Source of the DNA: Flavobacteriales bacterium
GTDB taxonomy: Bacteria; Bacteroidota; Bacteroidia; Flavobacteriales; Flavobacteriaceae
Reading direction: 5' to 3'
Length of the DNA stretch: 32,449 bases
NCBI GenBank assembly: GCA_027067965.1
Contig: JAMOUV010000013.1
Coordinates: 1-32,449, forward strand
The notes under the pieces were generated by a model. The model ran no database searches and had not been told where the DNA came from. It saw only the letters and a list, made by a program, of their open reading frames with translations. Below, piece by piece: positions 24,882 through 32,159 of the stretch (the first letter of the stretch is position 1; every line of letters starts with the position of its first letter). The position numbers and the translations under genes are program-made.

Positions 24882-25644
24882 AATCCCAACCGTCATGACG
24901 AGGAGCGACGGAAAGGGAATGGTCGCCGAGCTTGGGTCTCATAAGTTTGTCGAATGGTCGAGGCGATACTTGTTAGGGAAAATTCATCATAGTCAAGGAA
25001 TCTGATTTTGCAAAGACCGGTCGCCGAGCCAGGGTCTCATGAGGTAATCGAATGGTCGAGGCGACACTTGTTCCCGGCGTTTAAGAATAGTCCTTCGATA
25101 TACGGTGTCATTATGCGGAGCGCTCCGGGATGGTTGTAAGAAGGGGACGGAGCGCAACGTAATAATCCCCTTGCGTTTAAGAGAAGCCGTTCAATTTGCA
25201 TCCGGCCATATAGCGCCCCATATATATATTCAGGGCTTTGCCATGATTGCTAGGAGCGGCCCAAGTTATAGGTTAGATTGTGAATATTCGTGTGGGCTCA
25301 AGGGCTGAGAATGACCATATTCAGCAAAAATAGATTCAATTATTTTAACATATTTAAATTTTTAATTTTAGCAGTGAGTTAATTAAATTTATAATTTTTT
25401 TATTAAGAACGTTTTGTTTGTCGATTACGTTGCCATAAATTCAACTAAATGGCCGTTTTGATGAAGAAATTTCATTAGAAAACCACAAAAAGAGTAACAA
25501 AACCTTAACTAAGTATTACTTGACTTGAATCGTTTTTTTTTTTTCTTTGTATAGATTTAAATCTTTGTAAATAGGGCGCCCTTTTCAAAGATTTAAATCT
25601 ACGGTTTGGCTAAGCCCGTATAAGTGCCGTTGTAATAAAACGGA
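24882..25644 (+). repeat. Long composite repeat, copy B
   Basis: It starts AATCCCAACCGTCATGACG, like copies C (28691) and D (32160). It contains two 54-bp subunits beginning GGTCGCCGAGC (24921-24974 and 25019-25072). Each has GTCGCC...GGCGAC-type ends that can form a stem. Next comes a GTCATTATGCGGAGCGCTCC...GGACGGAGCGC...AATAATCCCC block, then AT-rich DNA, the promoter and the first leader stems. An open frame at 25105-25308 lies entirely in repeat DNA and is not considered a gene. Confidence 0.9.
25520..25549 (+). promoter_or_regulatory. Promoter of leader B
   Basis: TTGACTT (25520-25526) and TTTCTTTG (25542-25549), 19 nt between TTG and the -7 box; same boxes as in copies A and C. Confidence 0.7.
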
Positions 25645-25705
25645 CCGTCATTAAACTGTTTCTTTAGACGGGGCAGATATTATGCCGCCGGGCATAGCGG
25701 GATAT
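25553..25705 (+). ncRNA. Structured leader B
   Basis: A 48-nt near-palindrome, AGATTTAAATCTTTG...CAAAGATTTAAATCT, around GGGCGCCC (25553-25600). Its left arm is closer to perfect than in leader A. Then ACGGT (25601-25605) pairs with GCCGT (25626-25630), a G-U pair replacing the G-C of leader A. The inner stem GGTTTGG/CTAAGCC likewise uses G-U pairs. Downstream hairpins CCGTC/GACGG and ATGCC/GGCAT differ in sequence from leader A. A conserved RNA fold is likely. Confidence 0.6.
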
Positions 25706-25712
25706 ATGTAAT

Positions 25713-26225
25713 ATGTTTTTAAAATATCCAAACAAAATATTTCATTTTAGTAATGAGAAAAATTTTTCCGAATGGGTATTAAAGCAAGATTTTGAAATTG
25801 ATCTATTATTATATCGAAAGAAAATAAAAGAACTTTCAGAATATGCATTAATGTCTAATGAAGTTAAATATTTTGAAGAACACGGTGAATTTTCCCCCGA
25901 ATTTTCACAAAAAATAAATGAAATAATTGAGCATTTTACTCCCGATAAACAAGCGGAAGACATGAATGCAGCGCGTTTGGGTGTAGCAAGATTGTATGAT
26001 AAAACTTATTTCAGAGATCATTTGGGAAATTATTGGATAACGGCTAATGTAGGCAGTAAAGCTAGAAATAAAGCAGAATCCATTAGACAGATTGGTATAT
26101 TGGGATCTTATTATACGCGTACCTGGTGGAGGGGAAGAGTTTTATTTTTATTGGGAACCGGCTTTGCAGAAGATCCGGATTTGGGTCCTTTTAATAATGA
26201 TATCGAATCTATATTTTTTCATTAA
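25713..26225 (+). CDS. Unknown cytoplasmic-type protein, cargo of leader B
   Basis: 170 aa, charged, with no signal peptide and no cysteine-rich tail, unlike the cargo of leaders A and C. The first half is probably helical (YRKKIKELSEYALMSNEVKYFEEHGEF). The second half has aromatic and glycine-rich stretches (DHLGNYWITANVGSKARNKAES, YTRTWWRGRVLF). No family recognised. It begins 13 nt after the last leader hairpin region and ends just before a strong terminator-like hairpin, so it forms a single-gene transcription unit. Confidence 0.7.
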   Translation: MFLKYPNKIFHFSNEKNFSEWVLKQDFEIDLLLYRKKIKELSEYALMSNEVKYFEEHGEFSPEFSQKINEIIEHFTPDKQAEDMNAARLGVARLYDKTYFRDHLGNYWITANVGSKARNKAESIRQIGILGSYYTRTWWRGRVLFLLGTGFAEDPDLGPFNNDIESIFFH

Positions 26226-26232
26226 TTTATTT

Positions 26233-26260
26233 GAGCCGGCAATTTTATTGCCGGCTCTTT
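26233..26260 (+). terminator. Terminator-like hairpin after the leader-B gene
   Basis: Perfect 11-bp stem GAGCCGGCAAT (26233-26243) with ATTGCCGGCTC (26247-26257), loop TTT, followed by TTT. The T-run is short but the stem is strong and well placed 7 nt after the stop codon. Confidence 0.75.
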
Positions 26261-26279
26261 ATAAATACTATAAGCAATT

Positions 26280-26876
26280 ATGAAAAAGTTACTATTTACT
26301 ATCTTATTTGTACTGTTTTTTATTATGCAGATTTTTTCTCAAGAACCCTTAAAATATTCGGAAAAATTTTTTGGAAAAAAATCTCAATATATCGGATTGT
26401 GGATACATATGGGATATGGATATCGAGTCGAACCGATTCATCGTTTACACCAGGCATCGGCCAGGATTGGGTATGGATATTTTTTAACCGACCGTTTTTC
26501 ACCTCTGATAAGCGGTGCCTACTTATATACGTATGTAATTGATGGAGATAGAACTTTATTAACTCATTATATAGCCGCCATACCGGCTATGCGATATTAT
26601 TTTACTCCACATCAAAAATTATTTTTGGAAGGTTCGTATAATTGGGTGCGTCAATGGGATTTTTATAATTTCAAAGCGGATAATATTCGTAATCTTCAAG
26701 CGCTTGCCCTCGGGCTTGGAGTAAATCTCAAGCTGATAAGAAAAGGGAGATATTCATGGTTAAAAAACTATGTTTCATTTGAAGTTTTATATAAATATCA
26801 TTTTCCCATTACACAAACCCGTTCATTATATTTTACCGGAGGGACTTTACGAATTGGTTTGGTGTTATATTATTAA
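26280..26876 (+). CDS. Outer-membrane beta-barrel-like protein
   Basis: 198 aa with a clear signal peptide (MKKLLFTILFVLFFIM, cleavage about FSQ). The mature part has amphipathic aromatic strands (YIGLWIHMGYGYR, ARIGYGYFLTDRF, MRYYFTPHQKLFLEGSYNW) and ends in a hydrophobic strand LRIGLVLYY, fitting a small 8-stranded barrel. It starts 20 nt after the terminator hairpin. TATAAATACTATAAG before the ATG may hold a promoter. No closer family can be named. Confidence 0.8.
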   Translation: MKKLLFTILFVLFFIMQIFSQEPLKYSEKFFGKKSQYIGLWIHMGYGYRVEPIHRLHQASARIGYGYFLTDRFSPLISGAYLYTYVIDGDRTLLTHYIAAIPAMRYYFTPHQKLFLEGSYNWVRQWDFYNFKADNIRNLQALALGLGVNLKLIRKGRYSWLKNYVSFEVLYKYHFPITQTRSLYFTGGTLRIGLVLYY

Positions 26877-27032
26877 GAAAAGATTTCAGGTAAGAATGAA
26901 AGATAAATTTATAATACGGAGTTTCTATAAATAAAAGGAGAAGGTTATTGCATCAAATCATTGCTAATAATATAAACAGAACCGGTTTGCTTTTATTTTT
27001 GGACTTTTCACTTTAACCTTCACGATTTTGGT
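26877..27032. other. Non-coding stretch with a degraded repeat module
   Basis: No gene. TGGACTTTTCACTTTAACCTTCACGATT (26999-27026) is the ACTTTAACCTT module of the mosaic repeats, directly abutting the gene fragment that follows. Confidence 0.6.
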
Positions 27033-27236
27033 GTATTAGCCGTTACTCCTTATCCGTATAGGCAATTATTGGCGGCAGGAATTTCAATCTACGGCATTAT
27101 GCCATATGAGTCCCCCGGCGTATGGGTGACATTTTATTATACTTATGAAGAACTGCCGACCTTAAGAAATTGCGATTATCAAAACGGCCGTACCAACTTG
27201 CCCATTATGGAATTGCAATTTTTAAAGACAAATTAA
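27033..27236 (+). pseudogene. 3' fragment of a lost gene
   Basis: An open frame of 67 codons without a plausible start runs VLAVTPYPYRQLLAAG, ISIYGIMPYESPGVWVTFYY, TYEELPTLRNCDYQNG and on to QFLKTN, ending TAA 27234-27236. Its composition is protein-like, unlike the surroundings. It begins exactly where an ACTTTAACCTT repeat module ends, so recombination or insertion at the repeat probably removed the 5' part. Parent family not recognised. Confidence 0.5.
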
Positions 27237-27282
27237 GAAAAAAATATTATTATTGTAAAGATATTATGAAATAATTATTTCT

Positions 27283-28614
27283 ATGGCATTACTGAGAAAA
27301 ATTATAACTACATCCCTCCTGTCGGCACTTTTTTCCTTAATCATTTATGGCCAAGAACCCGGGTATGAACGGCATGATTATGTGCCATGGAAAATAAATA
27401 TCGGTGTAAGTAGTTATCTCAAAGGTAAGACCACTTACAATGTGGATGATAGCCCGGTCAGGTATGACTATTTAGGAGTAACTTCTCCGCATTTCGGTTT
27501 TACTTTGCCGATATACAAAACACTTGATTTCTCCATCTACACCGGTATACAAAGATATCATTACAGACAACGGTTTTTTGTATCCATTGACAAAGAGCAA
27601 ATTAACGAGGACAAAGATTACGAACAATTAATTTTATTTTATTCGGATGATTATTTGTGGTCCGTGCCTTTGGGTATAGAATACAGATTAAATTCAAAAT
27701 ACTCCGTATTTTCTTCTTTGAAATTCGGTTATTATAAAGAATTTGGCGGTAAAGGTTATAATGGTTATAATAATATTGAAATTTTTGAAACCATATCGGC
27801 CAAGCCCGATTGGTTTCATTTTGCCATGGAGTTTGGGATAGCGGGCAACTTATATACCAAATATCTTTTAATACAGCCGTATGTGATGTACAATCAGAGT
27901 TTTACGCCTATGTGGGAAGGGGATCTTTATATTACAGGTATAAGAAACAGGCCTTATACGGAGATACGAGGCAAATTTAAACAGTCGGGGAGTTTTTTCG
28001 GATTTGGTATTAATGTTTCGCCCCTTAAATTTTGGGATAAATCCATTCGAAAGAAGGTCAAAGAGATTTCCCGGAATAAGAAGTCTAAAGATCTTGTTTT
28101 AAAAAAGACACAAATAGGAATTGAAGCCGGTTATTTGGGTTTGTGGATGAATTATGAAAGGAGGTTGGGAAAAAATATTTCTCTTAAAACGGAAATCGGC
28201 TATGCGGGTGGATTGTTAATTACTCCTTATTCCTCTCAGACCGATTATCTTTTTTTGATGCCGTTTATATCTTTATATCCCAAGTGGTATTACCGTTTGC
28301 AATCCGGAGATGGAGATAGTAAAATTGTAAGAGGGGGTAACTTTTTGTCATTAAACCTCAATTACTTGCCTAATGGTAAATATATCACCAACACTTCTTT
28401 TTTGAAATATAACATGTATGTGACGGGATTTTCCATTGTACCGATGTGGGGCGTAAGGAGGGAAGTAGGGAAGAAATTTTACTATGAAATAGGAGGAGGT
28501 ACAGGTTACATACATTCTTATTCTAGATTTCCGGCCGAATGGGAATTTCCTAAATTATCGGAAGGAAGTATTATGTTTAAGATTCATTTGCGATTCGGAT
28601 TTAATATTAAATGA
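27283..28614 (+). CDS. Outer-membrane protein, paralogue of 23116-24582
   Basis: 443 aa. Signal peptide with cleavage about IYG before QEP. The N-terminal half aligns in short segments with the protein at 23116 (TYNVDDSPVR, ITGIRNRPYTEIRG). The C-terminal half from about residue 285 has the pattern of Bacteroidota small outer-membrane barrels: YLGLWMNYERRLGKNISLKTEIGY, PFISLYPKWYYRLQ, NFLSLNLNYLP and YEIGGGTGYIHSY, ending FKIHLRFGFNIK. It may be a fusion of two barrel-like parts or one large barrel. Function unknown. Confidence 0.8.
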   Translation: MALLRKIITTSLLSALFSLIIYGQEPGYERHDYVPWKINIGVSSYLKGKTTYNVDDSPVRYDYLGVTSPHFGFTLPIYKTLDFSIYTGIQRYHYRQRFFVSIDKEQINEDKDYEQLILFYSDDYLWSVPLGIEYRLNSKYSVFSSLKFGYYKEFGGKGYNGYNNIEIFETISAKPDWFHFAMEFGIAGNLYTKYLLIQPYVMYNQSFTPMWEGDLYITGIRNRPYTEIRGKFKQSGSFFGFGINVSPLKFWDKSIRKKVKEISRNKKSKDLVLKKTQIGIEAGYLGLWMNYERRLGKNISLKTEIGYAGGLLITPYSSQTDYLFLMPFISLYPKWYYRLQSGDGDSKIVRGGNFLSLNLNYLPNGKYITNTSFLKYNMYVTGFSIVPMWGVRREVGKKFYYEIGGGTGYIHSYSRFPAEWEFPKLSEGSIMFKIHLRFGFNIK

Positions 28615-28690
28615 ACAATAAACCGTTTCATGGACTTTACCCTTTAACTATTTTAAATCTAAAATCTGCAATCGTTAATCGTTAATCGTT
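28615..28690. repeat. Mosaic repeat linking to copy C
   Basis: GGACTTTACCCTTTAACTATT followed by AAATCTAAAATCTGCAATC and CGTTAATCGTTAATC words, running directly into copy C. Confidence 0.75.
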
Positions 28691-29270
28691 AATCCCAACC
28701 GTCATGACGAATAGCGACGGAAAGGGAATGGTCGCCGAGCCAGGGTCTCATGAGGTAATCGAATGGTCGAGGCGACACTTGTTCCCGCCATTTAAGAATA
28801 GTCCTTCGATATACGGTGTCATTATGAGGAGCGCTCCGGGAGGGATATAAGAAGGGGACGGAGCGCGACCTAATAATCCCCTCGCGTTTAAGAGGAGCCG
28901 TTCAATTTGCATCCGGCCATATAGTGCCCTATATGTATATATGCAGGGCTTTGCCATGATTGGTAGGAGCGGCCCAAGTTATAGGTTAGATTGTGAATAT
29001 TCGCGCGGGCTCGCGGGCTAAGAATGGCCGCATCCGAAAAAATACGTTTAATTATTTTAACATATTTAAATTATTAATTTTATCAGTAAGGAAATATTAT
29101 TTATAAATTTTTAATAAGAAAGTTTTGTTTACCGATTATGTTGCCATAAATTCAACTAAATGGCCGTTTTGATGAAGAAATTTCATTAGAAAGCGATAAA
29201 AATATTAACAAAACCTTAACTAAGTATTACTTGACTTATATTATTTTTTAATATTTCTTTGTATAGATTT
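28691..29270 (+). repeat. Long composite repeat, copy C (lacks one internal subunit)
   Basis: Collinear with copy B except that only one 54-bp GGTCGCCGAGC subunit is present (28730-28783). The left flank matches subunit 1 of copy B and the right flank matches subunit 2, as expected from a 98-bp deletion between direct repeats. Positions 29010 onward match the first bases of the window. Confidence 0.9.
29231..29261 (+). promoter_or_regulatory. Promoter of leader C
   Basis: TTGACTT (29231-29237) and TTTCTTTG (29254-29261), spacing 20 nt, as in copies A and B. Confidence 0.7.
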
Positions 29271-29340
29271 TATGTATGCCTAAGGCGCCAAAGCGATGGA
29301 AGTATAAAATCAATGGTCGGACTAGCCGAAACAGCGACCT
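29265..29340 (+). ncRNA. Structured leader C, compensated variant
   Basis: The sequence diverges from leaders A and B right after TATAGATTT but keeps the layout. An outer stem GATTTTAT (29266-29273)/ATAAAATC (29304-29311) surrounds GGCGCC (29284-29289). A second stem GGTCG (29315-29319)/CGACC (29335-29339) sits where A and B have ACGGC or ACGGT with GCCGT. Different bases but preserved pairing argue for selection on RNA structure. Confidence 0.55.
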
Positions 29341-29383
29341 AAAATGAACTGAAAGTAGGCAAGAATTAATTAAAAAAAAAACA

Positions 29384-29965
29384 ATGATGAAAAAAGCATT
29401 ACAATGGTCATTAGCTATGGTTGCAGTTATTTTAGTTATGACTACGATTCATTCGTGCCAAAAACAAACGGAAACATCATCCGCAAAAGAAATGATGTCG
29501 GCATCAGAGCAGTATATTCAAAGTAAATATGCCCATTATATGAAGGGAAGAGTGATTGAAACCGAAGCCGAAGGCACTCCTTATTTTATTGAAGAGTTTT
29601 TGGTAAACGGCGGTGAGATAAAAGCATATACGGTTACGAATAAACGCTTGGGACAATTGGCTTACTTTGTAGAGCAGAATGGCAACGAAATTTACGCTTT
29701 CGATTTCATTACGGGCGAAAGTTTTCAGGGAAAAATTTTTAATGCCGGGGCGCGAGCGGTTCAAGGGCAAAGTATTTCCACGGATTTATTATCTTTGGAA
29801 AACGAAGGGCAAGGGGGCACGGCGGCAAAAAAGAAAAGAAAATTTTTCGGAAAATCTTGCGGTTTTGAGTACGATGAGTTTGCCGGAGTGTATTGCGAAT
29901 GCTGTTATTTTGTATTTTGGATTGCAACTAATTGTGACCCTGCACCTGATTCCGAATGTAAGTAA
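29384..29965 (+). CDS. Secreted lipoprotein with C-terminal six-cysteine domain (module C)
   Basis: 193 aa, paralogue by tail of the protein at 480-1085. Lipoprotein signal peptide with lipobox TIHSC, Cys25. The middle has a repeated-strand look (YFIEEFLVNGGEIKAY, LGQLAYFVEQNGNEIYAFD). Then comes STDLLSLENEGQGGTAAKKK, and six cysteines spaced C-x11-C-x1-CC-x9-C-x7-C to the end. Decayed copies of the segment from DLLS onward lie at 30983-31210 and 32034-32099. The last 12 codons including the stop are tandemly duplicated just after the gene. First gene after leader C, partner gene 7 nt downstream. Membrane-anchored and exported; function unknown. Confidence 0.85.
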   Translation: MMKKALQWSLAMVAVILVMTTIHSCQKQTETSSAKEMMSASEQYIQSKYAHYMKGRVIETEAEGTPYFIEEFLVNGGEIKAYTVTNKRLGQLAYFVEQNGNEIYAFDFITGESFQGKIFNAGARAVQGQSISTDLLSLENEGQGGTAAKKKRKFFGKSCGFEYDEFAGVYCECCYFVFWIATNCDPAPDSECK

Positions 29966-30001
29966 TATTGTAATGTTGTACCTGATTCAGAATGCAATTA
30001 A
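29930..30001 (+). repeat. In-frame 36-bp tandem duplication of the lipoprotein gene tail
   Basis: Unit 1 (29930-29965) reads NCDPAPDSECK-stop. Unit 2 (29966-30001), in the same frame, reads YCNVVPDSECN-stop. Both are exactly 12 codons and share PDSEC. The start of the partner gene (ATG 29973, another frame) lies inside unit 2. Confidence 0.8.
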
Positions 30002-30950
30002 TATTATTAAACGTTTTTTTATTTCGATAAATATTTTTTTTCCTTTATTCATTTTTGCGCAGCAAAAAGTTGTCCTAATGAATAATAATAACGGGTTGGT
30101 ATGGGACCAGCCCGTTTATGTTCAGAAGAAAGATAGCTTTTTTGTTTTCCGTAAAGGAGAATTATATGTTTTTCCGGACGACACTTTAGAAATAACCCCG
30201 GTTACTTCGTCTCCTATCATTTTAACTCCGGGACAAATAGCAGATACTATTTGGGTAAGTCCGGATAATCCGTTTCGTTATTTTGTATTACCAAAGGATA
30301 AACAGGCATCCGAAGATAATAATACCATAGTTTTGCCAACCGTTCAAATCATGACTAAATTAAAAAATGAAACTATCCTCACACAGGGCGGTAAGCATCG
30401 TAAAATTAAATTATACCCCGGACAATATGTTAGATCGGTATTGCAAGTAGGTTCATCCGAAAAAGTTAAGAAGTTTTCGAAAAGGATTGAAGTTAATATT
30501 CTTTTAATGCCTGCTCGTCGATTAAAGAAAAAGATCCCAACCGATAGAGGGTATTTTTTGTTTAGGATCAATATACGCAAACAACCACCCGGTGGCAATG
30601 AAGAAATCATATCATCTTATACCTCTATGAGGCACATATCATCAGTCGTAAGGCAGGGAAGTATATGTGGTTTAAAAAAGCCGATAAATCCGGGAGATAA
30701 GCTTATCGTGGAAATAAAATATTTGGGTTTTGTGAATGTAATTAAACCAAAAAAAATTGGGGAATGGGGGACCTATGTAGGACAAGTGGACCGAACACAC
30801 AAGACATATATTCGTGTCCCTACATTTTATCTTGATTCCAATCAAATACAGGTTTATTCTATTTTGCAATTGTATGATGCACGAAAGGTTTTGCTGGATC
30901 AAAAGAAACATATTTCGGTAGATTTCAAGTTTGATGCCTACTTGAAATAA
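29973..30950 (+). CDS. Secreted beta-rich partner protein (module C)
   Basis: 325 aa from ATG 29973; the open frame extends upstream to 29679 but that part overlaps the lipoprotein gene and precedes the signal peptide (IIKRFFISINIFFPLFIFA before QQK), so the later start is chosen. The mature protein is strand-rich. A YPGQ motif near residue 148 is followed by IEVNILLMPARR and FLFRINIRKQ. This order parallels WPGQ, VSFKFVPE and FLVIHIYKK in the partner at 1097. It is followed directly by a truncated copy of the lipoprotein gene. Probably exported to the periplasm or surface; no function assigned. Confidence 0.8.
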   Translation: MLYLIQNAINIIKRFFISINIFFPLFIFAQQKVVLMNNNNGLVWDQPVYVQKKDSFFVFRKGELYVFPDDTLEITPVTSSPIILTPGQIADTIWVSPDNPFRYFVLPKDKQASEDNNTIVLPTVQIMTKLKNETILTQGGKHRKIKLYPGQYVRSVLQVGSSEKVKKFSKRIEVNILLMPARRLKKKIPTDRGYFLFRINIRKQPPGGNEEIISSYTSMRHISSVVRQGSICGLKKPINPGDKLIVEIKYLGFVNVIKPKKIGEWGTYVGQVDRTHKTYIRVPTFYLDSNQIQVYSILQLYDARKVLLDQKKHISVDFKFDAYLK

Positions 30951-30982
30951 AGCACATACTTATTTCATTATATATTAAAAGA

Positions 30983-31210
30983 TGGGAAAATTTTGATGAG
31001 GTAAATTTTAAAAAGATTAATACATATCAACCCATTTCCATGGATTTATTATCTTTCGTAAACGAAGGGCAAGGGAGCACGGCGGCAAGGAAATTTATTG
31101 GTTGGGAATGTAGTGGTCCGTATTGGAATCATTTCGAAAAGAAATATTACGAGATATGTTGTTACTATGTTTTTTGGGTAAAGATAAAATGTAAGAGATT
31201 ATATTGGTAA
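30983..31210 (+). pseudogene. 5'-truncated copy of the hexacysteine lipoprotein gene
   Basis: The frame reads WENFDEVNFKKINTYQPISM, then DLLSFVNEGQGSTAARKF, then a tail with CC-x9-C (EICCYYVFWVKIKC) and TAA at 31208-31210. It is clearly related at DNA and protein level to the 3' half of 29384-29965. There is no signal peptide and no start before ATG 31040, which would give only 56 residues. Two of the six cysteines (the second and the last) are missing. It overlaps the start of the next gene by 7 nt, so its main remaining role may be positional. Confidence 0.75.
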
Positions 31211-31980
31211 GAAAAAAAATTAATTTATTGGTGTTAATACTGAGGTATTTTTTTGCATTATTCTTAATATGGATAATTTGGCCGGCGGGTGCACAGCGAG
31301 CGGGAGTTGTCAAAAAGAATGATTCCGTAATTTTATACCGCTTGGATACGATACAGTTGGACCGAACAATTCGGAAAAGGAATTTAAACCGCTTGTTCCG
31401 CCGTCCGGTTTTTAATCTGTATCCGGGGGATATAATTATTATTGAATATCCGGAAAAAGAACGGCAGAACAGGCAAATTCTCATGAGATACGAAAACAGA
31501 CTTACTCATCCCAATTTGGATTATCTGTTGGGCATTTATTCGACGGAGCGGATGAATAAAAAAAGTGATTATAAAGTATTGACGGATTCGGTTTTTAGTC
31601 ATGGTCGATTGTTGTTTAATAGAGGAACCGTTGATTTAAAAAAAAATGATTTTGATTATTTGTCCCGTGCTTCGCTTAGGGGTTGGAGTACGAATAAGAA
31701 TGTAAATGTGATGCACTATATAAGTAATTTTGATGTTTCGTTAGATACATTTCCTCCCGACAGTTTAAGAAATTTGATAAAGGAATATCCTGCTATTCCT
31801 ATCGTATATCCTTTTCGAAGTTTGTTGTTTTTTGAAACGGTAAAAAAGAAAAAATCTACGCCTTACACCATATATGTAATGCGCCCCGGGTATCCTTCAC
31901 CACGTCCTATTGAGGAAGTCATTAGAGAACGGTATCCATGGGTAAAAAGGGATTATACGATTAAATTAATTGTATTGTAG
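31204..31980 (+). CDS. Secreted partner-like protein (third module)
   Basis: 258 aa starting at TTG 31204; the frame is closed by TAA at 31192 and no ATG precedes the signal peptide, whose hydrophobic core LLVLILRYFFALFLIWIIW ends PAGAQ. The mature part has YPGDIIIIEYPE near residue 73, similar in place to YPGQ or WPGQ in the other partners. The rest is less alike, so the relation is tentative. A DUF-like C-terminal segment YPSPRPIEEVIRERYPW is unrecognised. It overlaps the truncated lipoprotein copy by 7 nt, repeating the lipoprotein-partner order. Confidence 0.7.
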   Translation: MVRKKINLLVLILRYFFALFLIWIIWPAGAQRAGVVKKNDSVILYRLDTIQLDRTIRKRNLNRLFRRPVFNLYPGDIIIIEYPEKERQNRQILMRYENRLTHPNLDYLLGIYSTERMNKKSDYKVLTDSVFSHGRLLFNRGTVDLKKNDFDYLSRASLRGWSTNKNVNVMHYISNFDVSLDTFPPDSLRNLIKEYPAIPIVYPFRSLLFFETVKKKKSTPYTIYVMRPGYPSPRPIEEVIRERYPWVKRDYTIKLIVL

Positions 31981-32033
31981 GATTGATCCCGGGGGAAATA
32001 ATCCGCACTCTACCGGTCAAATGAAAATTTTAA
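31981..32033. other. Short spacer
   Basis: Contains GATCCCGGGGG and no recognised element; precedes a further gene relic. Confidence 0.4.
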
Positions 32034-32099
32034 ACGGATTTATTATTTTTGATAAACAAAGGGCAAGGGGACAACAATGAGGAAAATAAGGCAATAATT
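32034..32099 (+). pseudogene. Small relic of a third hexacysteine lipoprotein gene
   Basis: Reads TDLLFLINKGQGDNNEENK in the frame and at the place matching STDLLSLENEGQGG of 29384-29965; the DNA is also alike (ACGGATTTATTAT, AAAGGGCAAGGGG). A stop lies just upstream in frame and the cysteine tail is absent. Confidence 0.5.
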
Positions 32100-32159
32100 C
32101 GCCATTTTAACTTTAAGTATTTTAAATCTAAAATCTTCAATCTCCAATCTGCAATCGTT
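32096..32159. repeat. Mosaic repeat linking to copy D
   Basis: TTTTAACTTTAAGTATTTTAAATC and AAATCTTCAATCTCCAATC-type words, as before copies B and C. Confidence 0.7.

Noticed and set aside
24921-25072. Possible CRISPR-like array from the two GGTCGCCGAGC subunits
   Set aside because: Only two 54-bp units 98 bp apart, diverged from each other and repeated with the same spacer in copy D; no cas genes.
25105-25308. A 67-codon open frame in copy B
   Set aside because: It consists only of repeat DNA; substitutions and indels in copies C and D do not preserve it.
29679-29972. N-terminal extension of the partner gene overlapping the lipoprotein gene
   Set aside because: It would put about 98 charged residues before a clear signal peptide and overlap the hexacysteine gene in another frame; ATG 29973 is better.
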